This document shows positions 27,281 through 38,932 of a stretch of DNA of 44,966 nt, one piece after another (positions within the stretch are counted from its first letter, which is position 1; the number at the start of each line of letters is the position of its first letter). The notes below the pieces were generated by a model, which searched no databases, was not told the DNA's origin, and worked only from the letters and a program-made list of their open reading frames with translations. This stretch comes from Rodentibacter sp. Ppn85. GTDB lineage: Bacteria > Pseudomonadota > Gammaproteobacteria > Enterobacterales > Pasteurellaceae. The translations under genes were made by a program, and so were the position numbers. The stretch is from NCBI RefSeq assembly GCF_001999335.1, contig NZ_MLHS01000041.1, positions 1-44,966 of the forward strand, read 5' to 3'.

Positions 27281-27904
27281 TTAAAGAATATCCAATAATT
27301 CCACTTCAAATACAAGGGTAGAGAATGGTGGGATAGAAGCACCTGCGCCCCGTTCACCGTAGGCTAATTCGTGTGGAATCGTAAGTTTCCATTTAGATCC
27401 TACCGGCATCATTTGTAATGCTTCGACCCAGCCGCGAATCACACCGTTTACCGGAAATTCCGCCGGTTGACCGCGTGATACCGAACTATCAAACACGGTT
27501 CCGTTTGGTAACGTACCGGTATAGTGAACGCGAACTTTATCGGTTGCCGATGGTTTTGCACCCGTACCTTCGGTGATGATTTCATATTGAAGTCCGCTGT
27601 CGGTGACGGTTACACTGGATTTTTTTGCATTTTCCGCTAAAAAGGCTTTCCCTTCTTCTTCAATAGCTTTGAATTGAGCTTGTTGTGCTTCTGCTGCTTG
27701 TTGCTGAAGTTGTTGCACGGAAAGCATTAAATCATTAATGTCTAAGGCAGGTTGATTGTGATTTAACGCATCGAAAATGCCCTTTGCAAGAGCCCCTACG
27801 GTAATCTCCATTTGGCTTTCAAGTAATTGCTGGCCGATCTGTAAACCAATACCGTAGCTTCCTTTTTCAGAAAGGTTTTCTAATTTAATTTGTTCAAAAT
27901 TCAT
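27281..27904 (-). CDS. fklB: FKBP-type peptidyl-prolyl isomerase (FKBP22)
   Basis: A 207-residue proline isomerase. The N-terminal part (1-90) is the helical dimerisation domain (SYGIGLQIGQQLLES). The C-terminal FKBP domain has VRVHYTGTLPNGTVFDSS, the GVIRGWVEALQMMPVGSKW loop and PHELAYGERGAG. There is no signal peptide, which fits cytoplasmic FklB better than periplasmic FkpA. It is 20 bp ahead of the psd stop in the same direction. Confidence 0.93.
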   Translation of the reverse strand: MNFEQIKLENLSEKGSYGIGLQIGQQLLESQMEITVGALAKGIFDALNHNQPALDINDLMLSVQQLQQQAAEAQQAQFKAIEEEGKAFLAENAKKSSVTVTDSGLQYEIITEGTGAKPSATDKVRVHYTGTLPNGTVFDSSVSRGQPAEFPVNGVIRGWVEALQMMPVGSKWKLTIPHELAYGERGAGASIPPFSTLVFEVELLDIL

Positions 27905-27924
27905 GTGTTTTCCTTAGTTAAAAA

Positions 27925-28794
27925 TTAATTTTTATATGCCAAAATTTCACCCATGCGCACCGGTTCACCTTCACTGAGGTGAGAGGCTAAACGCACTTGA
28001 TTTTCTTGAAATAAATTGATGACGGTCGAGCCGAGTTGAAACCAGCCCATTTCTTGACCTTTGGTAAATTTAACCGCACTTTCACCCTCATAAGTCCAAG
28101 TTTTCACGTCATTATGGCGCGGCGGATTAATTATTCCCGCCCAAGTTGTGCCGATACTGGCGGTAATGGTTGCGCCCACAAGAATTTGTACCATCGTGCC
28201 GAATGCCGTATCAAAGACACAAATAAGACGCTCGTTACGGGCGAATAAATTTGGTACGTGTCGGGCTAAAAACGGATTCACCGAAAATAAATCGCCCGGC
28301 ACGTAAATCATTTTACGAAGCGTCGCATCACAGGGCATGTGTACACGGTGATAATCACGAGGTGAGAGGTAAGTGGTGGCAAACTCCCCGTTTTTAAAGG
28401 TTTCGACCAATTCTTTATCCTCTGCTAAGAGATCTTCTAAACTGAAAAAATGACCTTTTGCCTGTAATAAACGGTTGTCGTCAATACGACCGCATTCGCT
28501 AATACGGCCGTCTGCCGGTAGGCAAAGTGCGGTCGGATTTTGGTTAATTGGGCGAGCGTTATCTTTTAAGGGACGAGTAAAAAATTCGTTGAAACTGTTG
28601 TACTCATTAAATTGCTCCTTTTGCGCAATACTCATATCAATGTTGTATTTTTTGGCAAAAGCTTTAACGGCAAGATGTGTCACGGCTCCCCATTTTTGCT
28701 TTGCAAACCAACCGGCAAATTGAGTTAAATAAAGTTGAGGCATTACATATTGAAAAGCGATTTTCAGGCGTTGCCAGTAAGAAATTGAGTTCAT
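27925..28794 (-). CDS. psd: Phosphatidylserine decarboxylase proenzyme
   Basis: A 289-residue membrane-bound enzyme that makes phosphatidylethanolamine. The self-cleavage site LGST is present in WFQLGSTVINLF; cleavage before Ser256 yields the pyruvoyl-bearing alpha chain. Other family stretches are SPRDYHRVHMPCD and the FNEYNSFNEFFTRPLK region. The start at 28794 is preferred because AGGAAA precedes it; the ATG at 28809 has no ribosome binding site. It is divergent from tatA. Confidence 0.95.
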   Translation of the reverse strand: MNSISYWQRLKIAFQYVMPQLYLTQFAGWFAKQKWGAVTHLAVKAFAKKYNIDMSIAQKEQFNEYNSFNEFFTRPLKDNARPINQNPTALCLPADGRISECGRIDDNRLLQAKGHFFSLEDLLAEDKELVETFKNGEFATTYLSPRDYHRVHMPCDATLRKMIYVPGDLFSVNPFLARHVPNLFARNERLICVFDTAFGTMVQILVGATITASIGTTWAGIINPPRHNDVKTWTYEGESAVKFTKGQEMGWFQLGSTVINLFQENQVRLASHLSEGEPVRMGEILAYKN

Positions 28795-28984
28795 ACTTGT
28801 TTTCCTCATAAAAAATGAGGGGTGATTATAGCAACTTTTGCCGTTCTTCCAACTTTTAAATTTATAGAAAAAAACTACCGCACTTTGCGTTAGATCAGAA
28901 AATAATCCCCCTTAGCTATTGTTCAACGAAATCAAAAAGAGTATATTCAGCCCCAAATTTTCATTTTTAGAACGGAGTTTTATT

Positions 28985-29215
28985 ATGTTTGGTTTATCCC
29001 CTGCACAAATGATCATTTTATTAGTGGTGATTTTGTTGGTTTTCGGTACGAAAAAATTAAGAAATGCAGGTTCTGATCTTGGTGCTGCGGTAAAAGGTTT
29101 TAAAAAAGCGATGCAAGATGATGAGCCAAAAAACAAGGATGCAGAGTTTAAGTCTATTGATAACAATACTGCAGCAGCAAAAACTGAGACAGTAAAAGAA
29201 AAAGAACAGGTATAA
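28985..29215 (+). CDS. tatA: Sec-independent translocase subunit TatA
   Basis: A 76-residue protein: short N-terminal membrane segment ([15 protein letters not shown]), hinge with [14 protein letters not shown], amphipathic helix and charged tail. It polymerises to form the passage for folded proteins. The start at 28985 has GGAG ahead and gives the normal TatA length. Followed after 3 bases by tatB. Confidence 0.95.
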   Translation: MFGLSPAQMIILLVVILLVFGTKKLRNAGSDLGAAVKGFKKAMQDDEPKNKDAEFKSIDNNTAAAKTETVKEKEQV

Positions 29216-29218
29216 GCC

Positions 29219-29770
29219 GTGTTTGATGTTGGTTTTTCCGAACTTGTTTTATTAATGATCGTGGGGCTGGTCGTGCTGGGGCCTAAGCGTTTGCCTGTGG
29301 CGATCAGAACCGTTATGGGCTGGGTAAAAACCATTCGCGGATTAGCCGCCAATGTTCAAAATGAATTAAAACAAGAACTGAAATTACAAGAATTGCAGGA
29401 TAGTATTAAGAAGGCGGAGGCTTTGAATTTGCAAACGCTTTCTCCCGAGCTAAGTAAAACCGTTGAAGAGTTAAAAGCGCAAGCGGATAAAATGCGTGCC
29501 GAACTGGAAAGTAAAGCGGCAGAGGCCGGTACAACGGTAGAAGAGCAAATTAAAGAAATTAAAAGTGCGGCTGAAAATAGGGATAAATTTACGGAGTCGC
29601 CTACCCCTGAGGAAGTGCCTGTGGAAAGCCAAGAGGATGAAAAAACGGCGTCGAATTTGACCGCACTTGAGCCGCACGAGCAAGCGGAATTAACCGAACG
29701 CTTATCCGATTATTATCCGCCGGATGATATGGATGTTGCGCCGCCAACAAAGTTAAAATCCCAATCATAG
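29219..29770 (+). CDS. tatB: Sec-independent translocase subunit TatB
   Basis: A 183-residue protein starting at GTG. It has the N-terminal membrane helix (SELVLLMIVGLVVLGPKRLP) and a long charged coiled-coil region (about 40-120), followed by an acidic variable tail. TatB and TatC recognise twin-arginine signals. It lies three bases after tatA and nine before tatC. Confidence 0.95.
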   Translation: MFDVGFSELVLLMIVGLVVLGPKRLPVAIRTVMGWVKTIRGLAANVQNELKQELKLQELQDSIKKAEALNLQTLSPELSKTVEELKAQADKMRAELESKAAEAGTTVEEQIKEIKSAAENRDKFTESPTPEEVPVESQEDEKTASNLTALEPHEQAELTERLSDYYPPDDMDVAPPTKLKSQS

Positions 29771-29779
29771 AGAGTTTTT

Positions 29780-30541
29780 ATGAGTCACGTGGATGAATCC
29801 CAACCCCTCATTACCCACCTTGTCGAATTAAGAAACCGCTTGCTACGTAGTGTAATTTGCGTTGTTTTGGTATTTCTTTCTTTGGTGTATTTTTCAAACG
29901 ATATTTATCATTTTGTCGCTGCTCCTCTAACAGCCGTTATGCCGAAAGGTGCAACAATGATTGCGACAAATATTCAAACACCGTTTTTCACACCGATTAA
30001 ATTAACTGCAATTGTGGCGGTGTTTATTTCCGTTCCTTATTTGCTTTATCAAATTTGGGCGTTTGTTGCCCCTGCGTTATATCAGCATGAAAAACGGATG
30101 ATTTACCCATTACTGTTTTCCAGCACTATTCTATTCTATTGTGGGGTGGCATTTGCCTACTACGTGGTGTTTCCGTTCGTATTTGGTTTTTTTACCCAAA
30201 CTGCACCGGAAGGGGTTGCTATCGCTACGGATATTAGTAGCTATCTTGATTTTGCCTTAGCATTATTCCTTGCTTTCGGTATATGTTTTGAAGTGCCGGT
30301 TGCCATTATTTTGCTTTGCTGGACAGGCGTTACTTCGGTGAAATCCCTTTCTGAAAAGCGCCCTTATGTTATCGTTGGGGCATTTTTTATTGGGATGATT
30401 TTGACACCGCCCGATATATTTTCACAAACCTTACTTGCCGTGCCGATGTGTTTATTGTTTGAACTCGGCTTATTAGTGGCGCGTTTTTATCAACCGAAAG
30501 ACAATGATGAAGAAAAAAGTGCGGTTGAAAAATCGGAATAA
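29780..30541 (+). CDS. tatC: Sec-independent translocase subunit TatC
   Basis: A 253-residue protein with six membrane segments that reads the twin-arginine signal. N-terminal signature [12 protein letters not shown] and the loop [17 protein letters not shown] are typical. It closes the tatABC operon. Intact tatABC shows the cell can export Tat substrates, of which the DUF1868 gene in this window is a broken example. Confidence 0.97.
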   Translation: MSHVDESQPLITHLVELRNRLLRSVICVVLVFLSLVYFSNDIYHFVAAPLTAVMPKGATMIATNIQTPFFTPIKLTAIVAVFISVPYLLYQIWAFVAPALYQHEKRMIYPLLFSSTILFYCGVAFAYYVVFPFVFGFFTQTAPEGVAIATDISSYLDFALALFLAFGICFEVPVAIILLCWTGVTSVKSLSEKRPYVIVGAFFIGMILTPPDIFSQTLLAVPMCLLFELGLLVARFYQPKDNDEEKSAVEKSE

Positions 30542-30543
30542 TG

Positions 30544-30567
30544 AATAGGGGCATGGCCCCCTTATTG
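30544..30567 (+). terminator. Hairpin after tatC
   Basis: AATAGGGGC and GCCCCCTTATT pair around a three-base loop just after the tatC stop; the tail is only moderately T-rich. Confidence 0.5.
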
Positions 30568-30596
30568 TAATTAAGCAGCCAGATAATTAAGGATGA

Positions 30597-31622
<1,026 letters not shown>

Positions 31623-31673
31623 CCTTTTAGGTAAAATGTGATTTTTATTGCTGAAATTAGATGAAATTTAATA

Positions 31674-31712
31674 AAAATGAGAAAATATTGAATATTTTCT
31701 CATTTTTTCTTT
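31674..31712 (+). terminator. Rho-independent terminator after hemB
   Basis: AAAATGAGAAAATATT and AATATTTTCTCATTTT are perfectly complementary (16 bp), followed by a T-run. Confidence 0.85.
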
Positions 31713-31846
31713 TTTTATCATTTTTTGCTTAAAAAAATAATTGCAATATTAAATAAGTCATTGCATATTATTTCTCGCTCCGTCATCGAACGGTGGTAAA
31801 TAATAAAAAACAAACACAACATTAATACGTTAAGAGGGAAACGAGT

Positions 31847-33196
31847 ATGTCAACAATCACATCTTTAGACGAGTTTTTAGCGAAGGTTGCACAGCGTGAT
31901 GGTCACCAACCGGAGTTTTTGCAAGCGGTTCATGAAGTTTTTACGTCCATTTGGCCGTTTTTGGAAGCCAATCCAAAGTATTGTTCCGAGGCATTATTAG
32001 AGCGTTTGGTTGAACCGGAACGAGCTTTTCAGTTTCGTGTGGCATGGACGGATGATAAAGGTCAAGTTCAAGTAAATCGTGCATTCCGTGTACAATTTAA
32101 TAGCGCAATCGGCCCTTACAAAGGCGGTATGCGTTTCCATCCTTCCGTTAATCTCTCAATCTTAAAATTTTTAGGGTTTGAACAAATTTTCAAAAACGCT
32201 TTGACAACATTACCAATGGGGGGCGCTAAAGGCGGTTCGGATTTTGATCCCAAAGGTAAATCTGATGCGGAAGTGATGCGTTTTTGTCAAGCGTTGATAT
32301 CGGAATTGTATCGCCATATCGGTGCGGATACGGATGTTCCTGCCGGGGATATTGGTGTGGGTGCTCGCGAAGTGGGATACCTTGCAGGTTATATGAAAAA
32401 ATTATCTAATCAGGCTGCTTGCGTATTTACCGGTCGAGGTTTATCGTTCGGAGGCAGCTTAATTCGTCCTGAAGCAACCGGCTACGGCTTGGTTTATTTT
32501 GCTCAAGCGATGTTAGCGGAAAAAGGAGATAGTTTTGCAGGGAAAGTGGTATCCGTTTCAGGCTCGGGAAATGTGGCGCAATATGCTATTGAAAAAGCTT
32601 TGTCGTTAGGTGCAAAAGTTGTCACTTGCTCGGATTCATCCGGTTATGTCTATGATCCGGAAGGCTTTACAGCTGAAAAATTAGCCGCACTTTTAGACAT
32701 CAAAAATGTTAAACGTGGTCGAGTGAAAGATTATGCGGAACAATTCGGCTTACAATATGTGGAAGGCAAACGTCCTTGGGAAATTAAAGCGGATATTGCG
32801 CTTCCTTGTGCAACACAAAATGAACTTGAAATTGCCGATGCAAAAACATTAATTGCAAACGGCGTGAAATTGGTGGCGGAAGGTGCGAATATGCCGACTT
32901 CTATCGAAGCAACAGATGCATTTTTAGAAGCAGGTGTATTATTCGGCCCGGGTAAGGCGGCGAATGCAGGGGGAGTAGCAACCTCCGGTTTGGAAATGGC
33001 ACAAAGTTCTCAACGTTTATATTGGACAGCAGAAGAAGTGGACGCCAAGTTGCACCGCATTATGTTGGATATTCATGCGAACTGTAAAAAATACGGCATG
33101 GTAAAAGATCAAGAAAACATCAATTATGTTGTCGGCGCAAATGTTGCCGGCTTTGTAAAAGTGGCTGACGCTATGTTGGCACAAGGGGTTTATTAA
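31847..33196 (+). CDS. gdhA: NADP-specific glutamate dehydrogenase
   Basis: A 449-residue enzyme that makes glutamate from 2-oxoglutarate and ammonia. Features: IGPYKGGMRFHPSVN, PMGGAKGGSDFDPKGKSD with the catalytic lysine, VPAGDIGVGAREVGY, and the nucleotide-binding SVSGSGNVAQYAIEKA. Length matches E. coli GdhA (447). It is monocistronic, with a terminator hairpin on each side. AAGAGGGAAACG provides the ribosome binding site. Confidence 0.97.
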   Translation: MSTITSLDEFLAKVAQRDGHQPEFLQAVHEVFTSIWPFLEANPKYCSEALLERLVEPERAFQFRVAWTDDKGQVQVNRAFRVQFNSAIGPYKGGMRFHPSVNLSILKFLGFEQIFKNALTTLPMGGAKGGSDFDPKGKSDAEVMRFCQALISELYRHIGADTDVPAGDIGVGAREVGYLAGYMKKLSNQAACVFTGRGLSFGGSLIRPEATGYGLVYFAQAMLAEKGDSFAGKVVSVSGSGNVAQYAIEKALSLGAKVVTCSDSSGYVYDPEGFTAEKLAALLDIKNVKRGRVKDYAEQFGLQYVEGKRPWEIKADIALPCATQNELEIADAKTLIANGVKLVAEGANMPTSIEATDAFLEAGVLFGPGKAANAGGVATSGLEMAQSSQRLYWTAEEVDAKLHRIMLDIHANCKKYGMVKDQENINYVVGANVAGFVKVADAMLAQGVY

Positions 33197-33210
33197 CTTC
33201 TAAAAATGTT

Positions 33211-33259
33211 TAACAAAAATGACCACACTTTGACGCTTAAAAGTGCGGTCATTTTGTTT
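33211..33259 (+). terminator. Paired uptake-signal terminator after gdhA
   Basis: AACAAAAATGACC-CACTTT and AAAGTGCGGTCATTTTGTT form a long stem with one mismatch. The right arm holds a perfect uptake signal. Confidence 0.8.
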
Positions 33260-33292
33260 ATAGAATTTACGTTTTCCCATCGTTGTTTTAAC

Positions 33293-33327
33293 TTGCCTTT
33301 TTGCTCAAAAAGTGTAAAATCTTCGGG
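33293..33327 (+). promoter_or_regulatory. Candidate promoter of the rpsP operon
   Basis: TTGCCT (33293-33298) and TAAAAT (33315-33320) are separated by 16 bases and followed by the GC-rich discriminator CTTCGGG. This layout is typical of ribosomal-protein promoters under growth-rate or ppGpp control. Confidence 0.5.
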
Positions 33328-33427
33328 CTTTTTGTCTATATATACAGAGAAAAAAGTAAGTTATATTTTTAAGTGGCTTTCGAACTTGAAAATATTCTTT
33401 TAGTAATCAAACATTTAGAGGAAGGTT

Positions 33428-33676
33428 ATGGTAACCATTCGTTTATCTCGTGGCGGAGCTAAAAAACGCCCATTTTATCAAATCGTAGTAGCTGACAGCC
33501 GTTCACCGCGTGACGGTCGTTTTATTGAGCGTGTAGGTTTCTTTAACCCTATCGCACAAGGTAAAGCAGAACGTGTTCGCATTGATTTAGACCGTGTAAA
33601 CCACTGGGTAGGTCAAGGCGCATCATTATCTGATCGTGTTGCGAGCTTGGTAAAAGAAGTTCAAAAAGCGGCTTAA
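33428..33676 (+). CDS. rpsP: 30S ribosomal protein S16
   Basis: An 82-residue ribosomal protein starting [19 protein letters not shown], with [13 protein letters not shown], the family signature. Length as in E. coli. It is first in the conserved rpsP-rimM-trmD-rplS operon and has the ribosome binding site GAGGAAGG. Confidence 0.98.
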   Translation: MVTIRLSRGGAKKRPFYQIVVADSRSPRDGRFIERVGFFNPIAQGKAERVRIDLDRVNHWVGQGASLSDRVASLVKEVQKAA

Positions 33677-33714
33677 TTCGTAATTCGCTTTTAAACGAAA
33701 GATAGGTGAAAAAT

Positions 33715-34242
33715 ATGGAACAACAACGTATTGAAGTTGTGGGCAAATTAGGCTCAACTTACGGTATTCGTGGGTGGTTGCGTATTTATTCATCAACCGA
33801 ATATGCTGAAAGCATTTTTGACTATCAGCCTTGGTTTTTAAAAATTAAGGGTGAGTGGCAACCAACAAAACTTGAAAATTGGCGTCATCATAACCACGAA
33901 CTTATTGTTAAATTGAAGGATGTGGATGATCGTGAGTCCGCACAGACTTTAGCAAATATTGAAATCGGTGTGGATTTATCCGTTTTCCCCGAGCTTGAAG
34001 AAGGCGATTATTACTGGCATGATTTAATCGGCTGTTCCGTCGTAAATCTTCAAGGTTATACTATGGGAACGGTAACGGAGATGATGGAAACCGGTTCTAA
34101 TGATGTTTTGGTGGTTAAAGCAAATACAAAAGATGCTTTCGGAAAACAAGAGCGGTTAATTCCGTTTTTGTATGAACAAGTAGTTAAAAGAGTCGATCTC
34201 ACCACGAAAACTATTGAAGTGGATTGGGACGCTGGTTTCTAA
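33715..34242 (+). CDS. rimM: Ribosome maturation factor RimM
   Basis: A 175-residue assembly factor for the head of the 30S subunit. N-terminal domain with [16 protein letters not shown] and the C-terminal PRC-barrel with [11 protein letters not shown] and [11 protein letters not shown]. The start at 33715 has AGGTG ahead; the in-frame ATG at 33706 is less well placed. Confidence 0.96.
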   Translation: MEQQRIEVVGKLGSTYGIRGWLRIYSSTEYAESIFDYQPWFLKIKGEWQPTKLENWRHHNHELIVKLKDVDDRESAQTLANIEIGVDLSVFPELEEGDYYWHDLIGCSVVNLQGYTMGTVTEMMETGSNDVLVVKANTKDAFGKQERLIPFLYEQVVKRVDLTTKTIEVDWDAGF

Positions 34243-34299
34243 TCTCAAGTATGCATAAACGTAATGCCGTATGTTTTTAAACTAAAGTAGGGTCAAATC

Positions 34300-35049
34300 A
34301 TGTGGATTGGCATAATTAGTTTATTCCCCGAAATGTTTAAGGCAATTACGGAATTTGGGGTAACCGGCAAAGCTGTAAAACACAATCTCTTGCAGGTGCA
34401 ATGCTGGAATCCTCGTGATTTCACGTATGATAAGCATAAAACCGTTGATGACAGACCTTATGGTGGCGGTCCGGGAATGCTGATGATGGTACAACCTTTA
34501 CGGGATGCCATTCATGCGGCAAAAGCGGTTGCGGGAGAAGGAGCGAAGGTAATTTATCTTTCACCGCAAGGACGTAAACTTGATCAAAGCGGCGTAACGA
34601 CATTAGCGCAAAACCGAAAATTAATTTTGGTCTGTGGTCGTTATGAAGGCATTGATGAACGATTGATTGAGTCTGAAATTGATGAGGAATGGTCAGTCGG
34701 GGATTACGTCTTAACCGGCGGAGAATTACCGGCAATGACATTAATTGATGCAATTGCTCGTTTTATTCCCGGTGTATTAGGCAAACAGGCTTCGGCGGAA
34801 GAAGATTCTTTTGTCGAAGGATTGTTGGATTGTCCACACTACACCCGTCCGGAAGTGTTAGAAGGCCTAACCGTACCTCCAGTGCTGATGTCGGGGCATC
34901 ATGAAGAAATTCGTAAGTGGCGATTAAAACAATCACTAAAACGAACATGGCTCCGCCGCCCTGAGCTCTTAGAAAGCCTAGCTCTGACTGACGAACAATG
35001 TAGGCTGTTAAAACAGGTGAAAGCCGAATATAACAGTAAAATCAGTTAA
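34300..35049 (+). CDS. trmD: tRNA (guanine-N1)-methyltransferase
   Basis: A 249-residue SPOUT enzyme that methylates G37 of several tRNAs. Visible features: [13 protein letters not shown] at the start, [13 protein letters not shown], the trefoil-knot SAM site [14 protein letters not shown], and [15 protein letters not shown]. The C-terminal helical domain is complete. Its place between rimM and rplS is conserved. Confidence 0.97.
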   Translation: MWIGIISLFPEMFKAITEFGVTGKAVKHNLLQVQCWNPRDFTYDKHKTVDDRPYGGGPGMLMMVQPLRDAIHAAKAVAGEGAKVIYLSPQGRKLDQSGVTTLAQNRKLILVCGRYEGIDERLIESEIDEEWSVGDYVLTGGELPAMTLIDAIARFIPGVLGKQASAEEDSFVEGLLDCPHYTRPEVLEGLTVPPVLMSGHHEEIRKWRLKQSLKRTWLRRPELLESLALTDEQCRLLKQVKAEYNSKIS

Positions 35050-35073
35050 TTCTAGGATAACAAAGGATTAAAA

Positions 35074-35424
35074 ATGTCTAACATTATCAAACAACTTGAA
35101 CAAGAACAATTAAAACAAAACGTACCTAGTTTCCGCCCGGGTGATACTTTAGAAGTTAAAGTATGGGTTGTTGAAGGTAGCAAACGCCGTTTACAGGCAT
35201 TCGAAGGCGTGGTTATTGCAATTCGTAACCGTGGCTTGCACTCTGCGTTCACTTTACGCAAAGTATCTAATGGCGTAGGTGTTGAGCGTGTATTCCAAAC
35301 TCACTCACCAGCGGTAGATTCAATCACCGTTAAACGTAAAGGTGCAGTACGTAAAGCGAAACTTTACTACTTACGTGAACGTTCAGGTAAATCAGCTCGT
35401 ATTAAAGAGCGTTTGGGCGAATAA
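35074..35424 (+). CDS. rplS: 50S ribosomal protein L19
   Basis: A 116-residue ribosomal protein: [13 protein letters not shown] at the start, [26 protein letters not shown] and a basic C-terminus ([19 protein letters not shown]). Codon use is strongly biased, as expected for high expression. It ends the operon. Confidence 0.98.
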   Translation: MSNIIKQLEQEQLKQNVPSFRPGDTLEVKVWVVEGSKRRLQAFEGVVIAIRNRGLHSAFTLRKVSNGVGVERVFQTHSPAVDSITVKRKGAVRKAKLYYLRERSGKSARIKERLGE

Positions 35425-35434
35425 TATCGCAAAG

Positions 35435-35463
35435 AAAAGGCTTGGATTTCCAAGCCTTTTTTG
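35435..35463 (+). terminator. Rho-independent terminator of the rpsP operon
   Basis: AAAAGGCTTGG and CCAAGCCTTTT form a perfect 11-bp stem with a four-base loop and T-run. Confidence 0.9.
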
Positions 35464-35494
35464 TTACAAAAAATCACTAAAAATTTAACAAATT

Positions 35495-35508
35495 TTGTAA
35501 AAAATCAA
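35495..35508 (+). promoter_or_regulatory. Candidate FNR site ahead of focA-pflB
   Basis: TTGTAAAAAATCAA matches the FNR consensus TTGAT-N4-ATCAA at eight of ten fixed positions, with a perfect right half. It lies about 100 bases before focA, in keeping with anaerobic induction of the focA-pfl operon in enteric relatives. Confidence 0.55.
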
Positions 35509-35609
35509 ATTTTTTTGAAATAGTAAAGTCGTGCGGTTGCAAAGTTTATTCAAGAGAGTAAAATGCGCCGCAAACAAAGATAACGAAAAATATATTTGGA
35601 TAATACTCA

Positions 35610-36461
35610 GTGGCATCAGAAAATCAATCCTCTTCTGTTGCGTTAAGCTCTGCGGAAGCAACTATCGTTGCAGAAAATGCAGCGGCATATAAAGCGCAAA
35701 AAAAAACTTTTCTTTCTTTTATGTCTGGTATTAGCGCCGGTGCTTGCATTGCCCTCGCTTTTGTATTTTATACCACGACTCAAACCGGCACATCTTCCGT
35801 TGCTTGGGGATTAAGTAAATTAGTCGGCGGCCTTGTTTTTTCCATTGGTGTGATTATGGTCGTGATTCTCGGTTCGGAATTATTTACTTCTTCAACACTG
35901 ACGATCATTGCTCGTGCAGGCAAAAAAATTTCAACCGCACAAATGTTGCGAAATTGGGTTGCCGTGTATTTTGGTAATTTTGCAGGTAGTTTGATTATTG
36001 TTGCATTAATTTGGTTTGGCGGTCAAACGATGGCGGCAAATAGTCAATGGGGTTTAACCATTTTAAACACCGCACAACATAAAATTCATCATACTTGGTT
36101 TGAAGCTTTTAACTTGGGAATACTCTGTAACATTATGGTGTGCGTTGCCGTATGGATGTCTTATTCCGGCAAAACCGTTACCGACAAAGCCTTTATTATG
36201 ATTTTACCGATCGGGTTATTTGTTGCTTCCGGTTTTGAGCACTGTGTTGCGAATATGTTTATGATTCCGTTAGGGATTATAACAGCGCAATTTAGTTCCG
36301 TTGAATTTTGGCAACAATTAGGGATCGAACAAGTGGTTTATGCGGATTTAACTTTATCTTCATTTATCTTCAAAAATTTAATTCCGGTTACGCTGGGAAA
36401 TATTATTGGGGGCGGGCTTTGTATTGGTTTATTTCAACGTTTTTTAACCAAAGCCCACTAA
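35610..36461 (+). CDS. focA: Formate transporter FocA
   Basis: A 283-residue membrane channel of the formate/nitrite family with six membrane segments. Family stretches: LSFMSGISAGACIALAFVFY, LGSELFTSSTLT and ASGFEHCVANMFMIPLG with the pore histidine. It exports and re-imports formate made by PflB. The start is a GTG with GGATAA upstream; the start could be later, but residues 1-30 resemble the FocA N-terminus that contacts PflB. It lies 32 bp before pflB. Confidence 0.93.
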   Translation: MASENQSSSVALSSAEATIVAENAAAYKAQKKTFLSFMSGISAGACIALAFVFYTTTQTGTSSVAWGLSKLVGGLVFSIGVIMVVILGSELFTSSTLTIIARAGKKISTAQMLRNWVAVYFGNFAGSLIIVALIWFGGQTMAANSQWGLTILNTAQHKIHHTWFEAFNLGILCNIMVCVAVWMSYSGKTVTDKAFIMILPIGLFVASGFEHCVANMFMIPLGIITAQFSSVEFWQQLGIEQVVYADLTLSSFIFKNLIPVTLGNIIGGGLCIGLFQRFLTKAH

Positions 36462-36493
36462 AATCGTATTTTTAATTAACAAAGGAAATGACT

Positions 36494-38806
36494 ATGTCAG
36501 AACTTAATGATGCACAAAAAGTTGCTTGGGCTGGTTTTACAGGCGGTGATTGGCAAGAGAATGTCAATGTTCGTGATTTTATTCAAAAAAACTATACACC
36601 ATATGAGGGTGATGATTCTTTCTTAGCCGGTCCGACCGAAGCGACAACTAAGCTTTGGGAAACGGTTATGGAAGGGATTAAAATTGAAAACCGTACACAT
36701 GCGCCATTAGACTTTGATGAGCATACACCATCAACGATTATTTCTCATGCACCGGGGTATATCAACAAAGATTTAGAAAAAATCGTTGGTCTTCAAACCG
36801 ATGCGCCTTTAAAACGTGCAATTATGCCATTTGGTGGTATCAAAATGGTGGAAGGTTCATGTAAAGTTTATGGTCGCGAACTTGATCCGGAAGTGAAAAA
36901 AATCTTTACCGAATATCGTAAAACCCACAACCAAGGTGTGTTTGATGTTTATACTCCGGATATTTTACGCTGCCGTAAATCGGGTGTGTTGACCGGTTTA
37001 CCGGATGCTTACGGTCGCGGTCGTATTATCGGTGACTACCGCCGTGTTGCACTTTACGGTGTTGATTTCTTAATGAAAGATAAATATGCTCAATTTTCAT
37101 CTTTACAAGAAAATCTTGAAAATGGTGTCGATCTTGAAGCAACTATTCGCTTACGTGAAGAAATCGCAGAACAACATCGTGCACTTGCTCAAATGAAACA
37201 AATGGCGGCAAGCTATGGTTATGATATTTCTAATCCTGCAACTAACGCACAAGAAGCGATCCAATGGATGTACTTCGCTTATTTAGCGGCGATCAAATCA
37301 CAAAATGGTGCGGCAATGTCATTTGGTCGTACTGCTACTTTTATCGATATTTATATCGAACGTGACTTAAAAGCAGGTAAAATCACTGAAGTGGAAGCTC
37401 AAGAATTAGTTGATCACTTAGTGATGAAACTACGTATGGTACGTTTCTTACGTACGCCTGAGTACGATCAATTATTCTCCGGTGACCCGATGTGGGCAAC
37501 GGAAACCATTGCAGGTATGGGATTGGACGGTCGTACATTAGTAACCAAAAATACCTTCCGTATTTTGCACACCCTTTATAACATGGGCACTTCTCCGGAA
37601 CCGAATCTTACTATTCTTTGGTCAGAGCAATTACCGGAAAACTTTAAACGTTTCTGTGCAAAAGTTTCTATTGATACTTCGTCCGTTCAGTATGAAAACG
37701 ATGATTTAATGCGTCCTGACTTCAATAACGATGACTATGCAATTGCATGCTGTGTATCACCGATGATTGTCGGTAAACAAATGCAATTCTTCGGTGCACG
37801 TGCTAACCTAGCGAAAACCTTGTTATACGCAATCAATGGTGGTATTGATGAAAAATTAGGTATGCAAGTAGGTCCTAAAACTGCACCAATTACAGATGAG
37901 GTATTAGATTTTGACACTGTAATGACCCGAATGGATAGTTTTATGGATTGGTTAGCAAAACAATATGTAACCGCCCTAAATATCATTCACTATATGCATG
38001 ATAAATATTCGTACGAAGCGGCATTAATGGCATTACATGATCGTGATGTGTTCCGCACTATGGCGTGTGGTATTGCCGGCCTTTCCGTTGCAGCAGACTC
38101 ACTTTCTGCAATCAAATATGCTAAAGTGAAACCAATTCGTGGCGATATTAAAGATAAAGAAGGCAATGTTGTTGCTTCTAACGTAGCCGTCGACTTTGAA
38201 ATCGAAGGTGAATATCCACAATATGGTAATAACGATAACCGTGTGGATGATATTGCGTGTGATTTAGTTGAACGTTTTATGAAGAAAATTCAAAAACTCA
38301 AAACTTATCGCAATGCAGTACCTACTCAATCTGTACTTACTATCACCTCCAACGTGGTGTATGGTAAGAAAACAGGTAATACGCCTGATGGTCGTCGTGC
38401 CGGTGCACCGTTCGGACCTGGCGCAAATCCAATGCACGGTCGTGACCAAAAAGGTGCGGTAGCATCATTAACATCCGTGGCTAAACTTCCGTTTGCTTAT
38501 GCGAAAGATGGTATTTCTTATACTTTCTCAATCGTACCAAATGCGTTAGGTAAAGATGCGGAAGCACAACGTCGTAACCTTGCGGGCTTAATGGATGGTT
38601 ATTTCCATCACGAAGCAACAGTTGAAGGCGGTCAACACTTAAATGTCAACGTGTTAAACCGTGAAATGTTGCTGGATGCAATGGAAAACCCGGATAAATA
38701 CCCACAATTAACCATTCGTGTGTCCGGCTATGCAGTGCGTTTTAACTCTTTGACTAAAGAGCAACAACAAGACGTGATTACCCGTACGTTTACGGAAACA
38801 ATGTAA
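36494..38806 (+). CDS. pflB: Formate acetyltransferase (pyruvate formate-lyase)
   Basis: A 770-residue glycyl-radical enzyme splitting pyruvate into acetyl-CoA and formate without oxygen. The active-site cysteine pair is in AIACCVSPM, and the radical glycine (about Gly745) is in [10 protein letters not shown] near the C-terminus. The second ATG (36494) is preferred: AGGA is at normal distance, while the ATG at 36488 is too close. Codon bias is strong. Part of the focA-pflB anaerobic operon. Confidence 0.98.
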   Translation: MSELNDAQKVAWAGFTGGDWQENVNVRDFIQKNYTPYEGDDSFLAGPTEATTKLWETVMEGIKIENRTHAPLDFDEHTPSTIISHAPGYINKDLEKIVGLQTDAPLKRAIMPFGGIKMVEGSCKVYGRELDPEVKKIFTEYRKTHNQGVFDVYTPDILRCRKSGVLTGLPDAYGRGRIIGDYRRVALYGVDFLMKDKYAQFSSLQENLENGVDLEATIRLREEIAEQHRALAQMKQMAASYGYDISNPATNAQEAIQWMYFAYLAAIKSQNGAAMSFGRTATFIDIYIERDLKAGKITEVEAQELVDHLVMKLRMVRFLRTPEYDQLFSGDPMWATETIAGMGLDGRTLVTKNTFRILHTLYNMGTSPEPNLTILWSEQLPENFKRFCAKVSIDTSSVQYENDDLMRPDFNNDDYAIACCVSPMIVGKQMQFFGARANLAKTLLYAINGGIDEKLGMQVGPKTAPITDEVLDFDTVMTRMDSFMDWLAKQYVTALNIIHYMHDKYSYEAALMALHDRDVFRTMACGIAGLSVAADSLSAIKYAKVKPIRGDIKDKEGNVVASNVAVDFEIEGEYPQYGNNDNRVDDIACDLVERFMKKIQKLKTYRNAVPTQSVLTITSNVVYGKKTGNTPDGRRAGAPFGPGANPMHGRDQKGAVASLTSVAKLPFAYAKDGISYTFSIVPNALGKDAEAQRRNLAGLMDGYFHHEATVEGGQHLNVNVLNREMLLDAMENPDKYPQLTIRVSGYAVRFNSLTKEQQQDVITRTFTETM

Positions 38807-38848
38807 AATTAAAAAAAATTGACCGCACTTTAGCGGAAATATCGAAAT

Positions 38849-38880
38849 AATGAGCCTGAGTGAAATCGGGCTCATTTTTT
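38849..38880 (+). terminator. Rho-independent terminator after pflB
   Basis: AATGAGCC and GGCTCATT pair around a loop of about twelve bases, followed by T6. An uptake signal complement lies just upstream (near 38822). Confidence 0.8.
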
Positions 38881-38932
38881 ATTATTGTATATTCTGATAA
38901 AATTTAGCTACATTTTTAATTGTGAGTTTATT

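Noticed and set aside
33206-33403. 65-codon frame between gdhA and rpsP
   Set aside because: It runs through the gdhA terminator and the rpsP promoter region.
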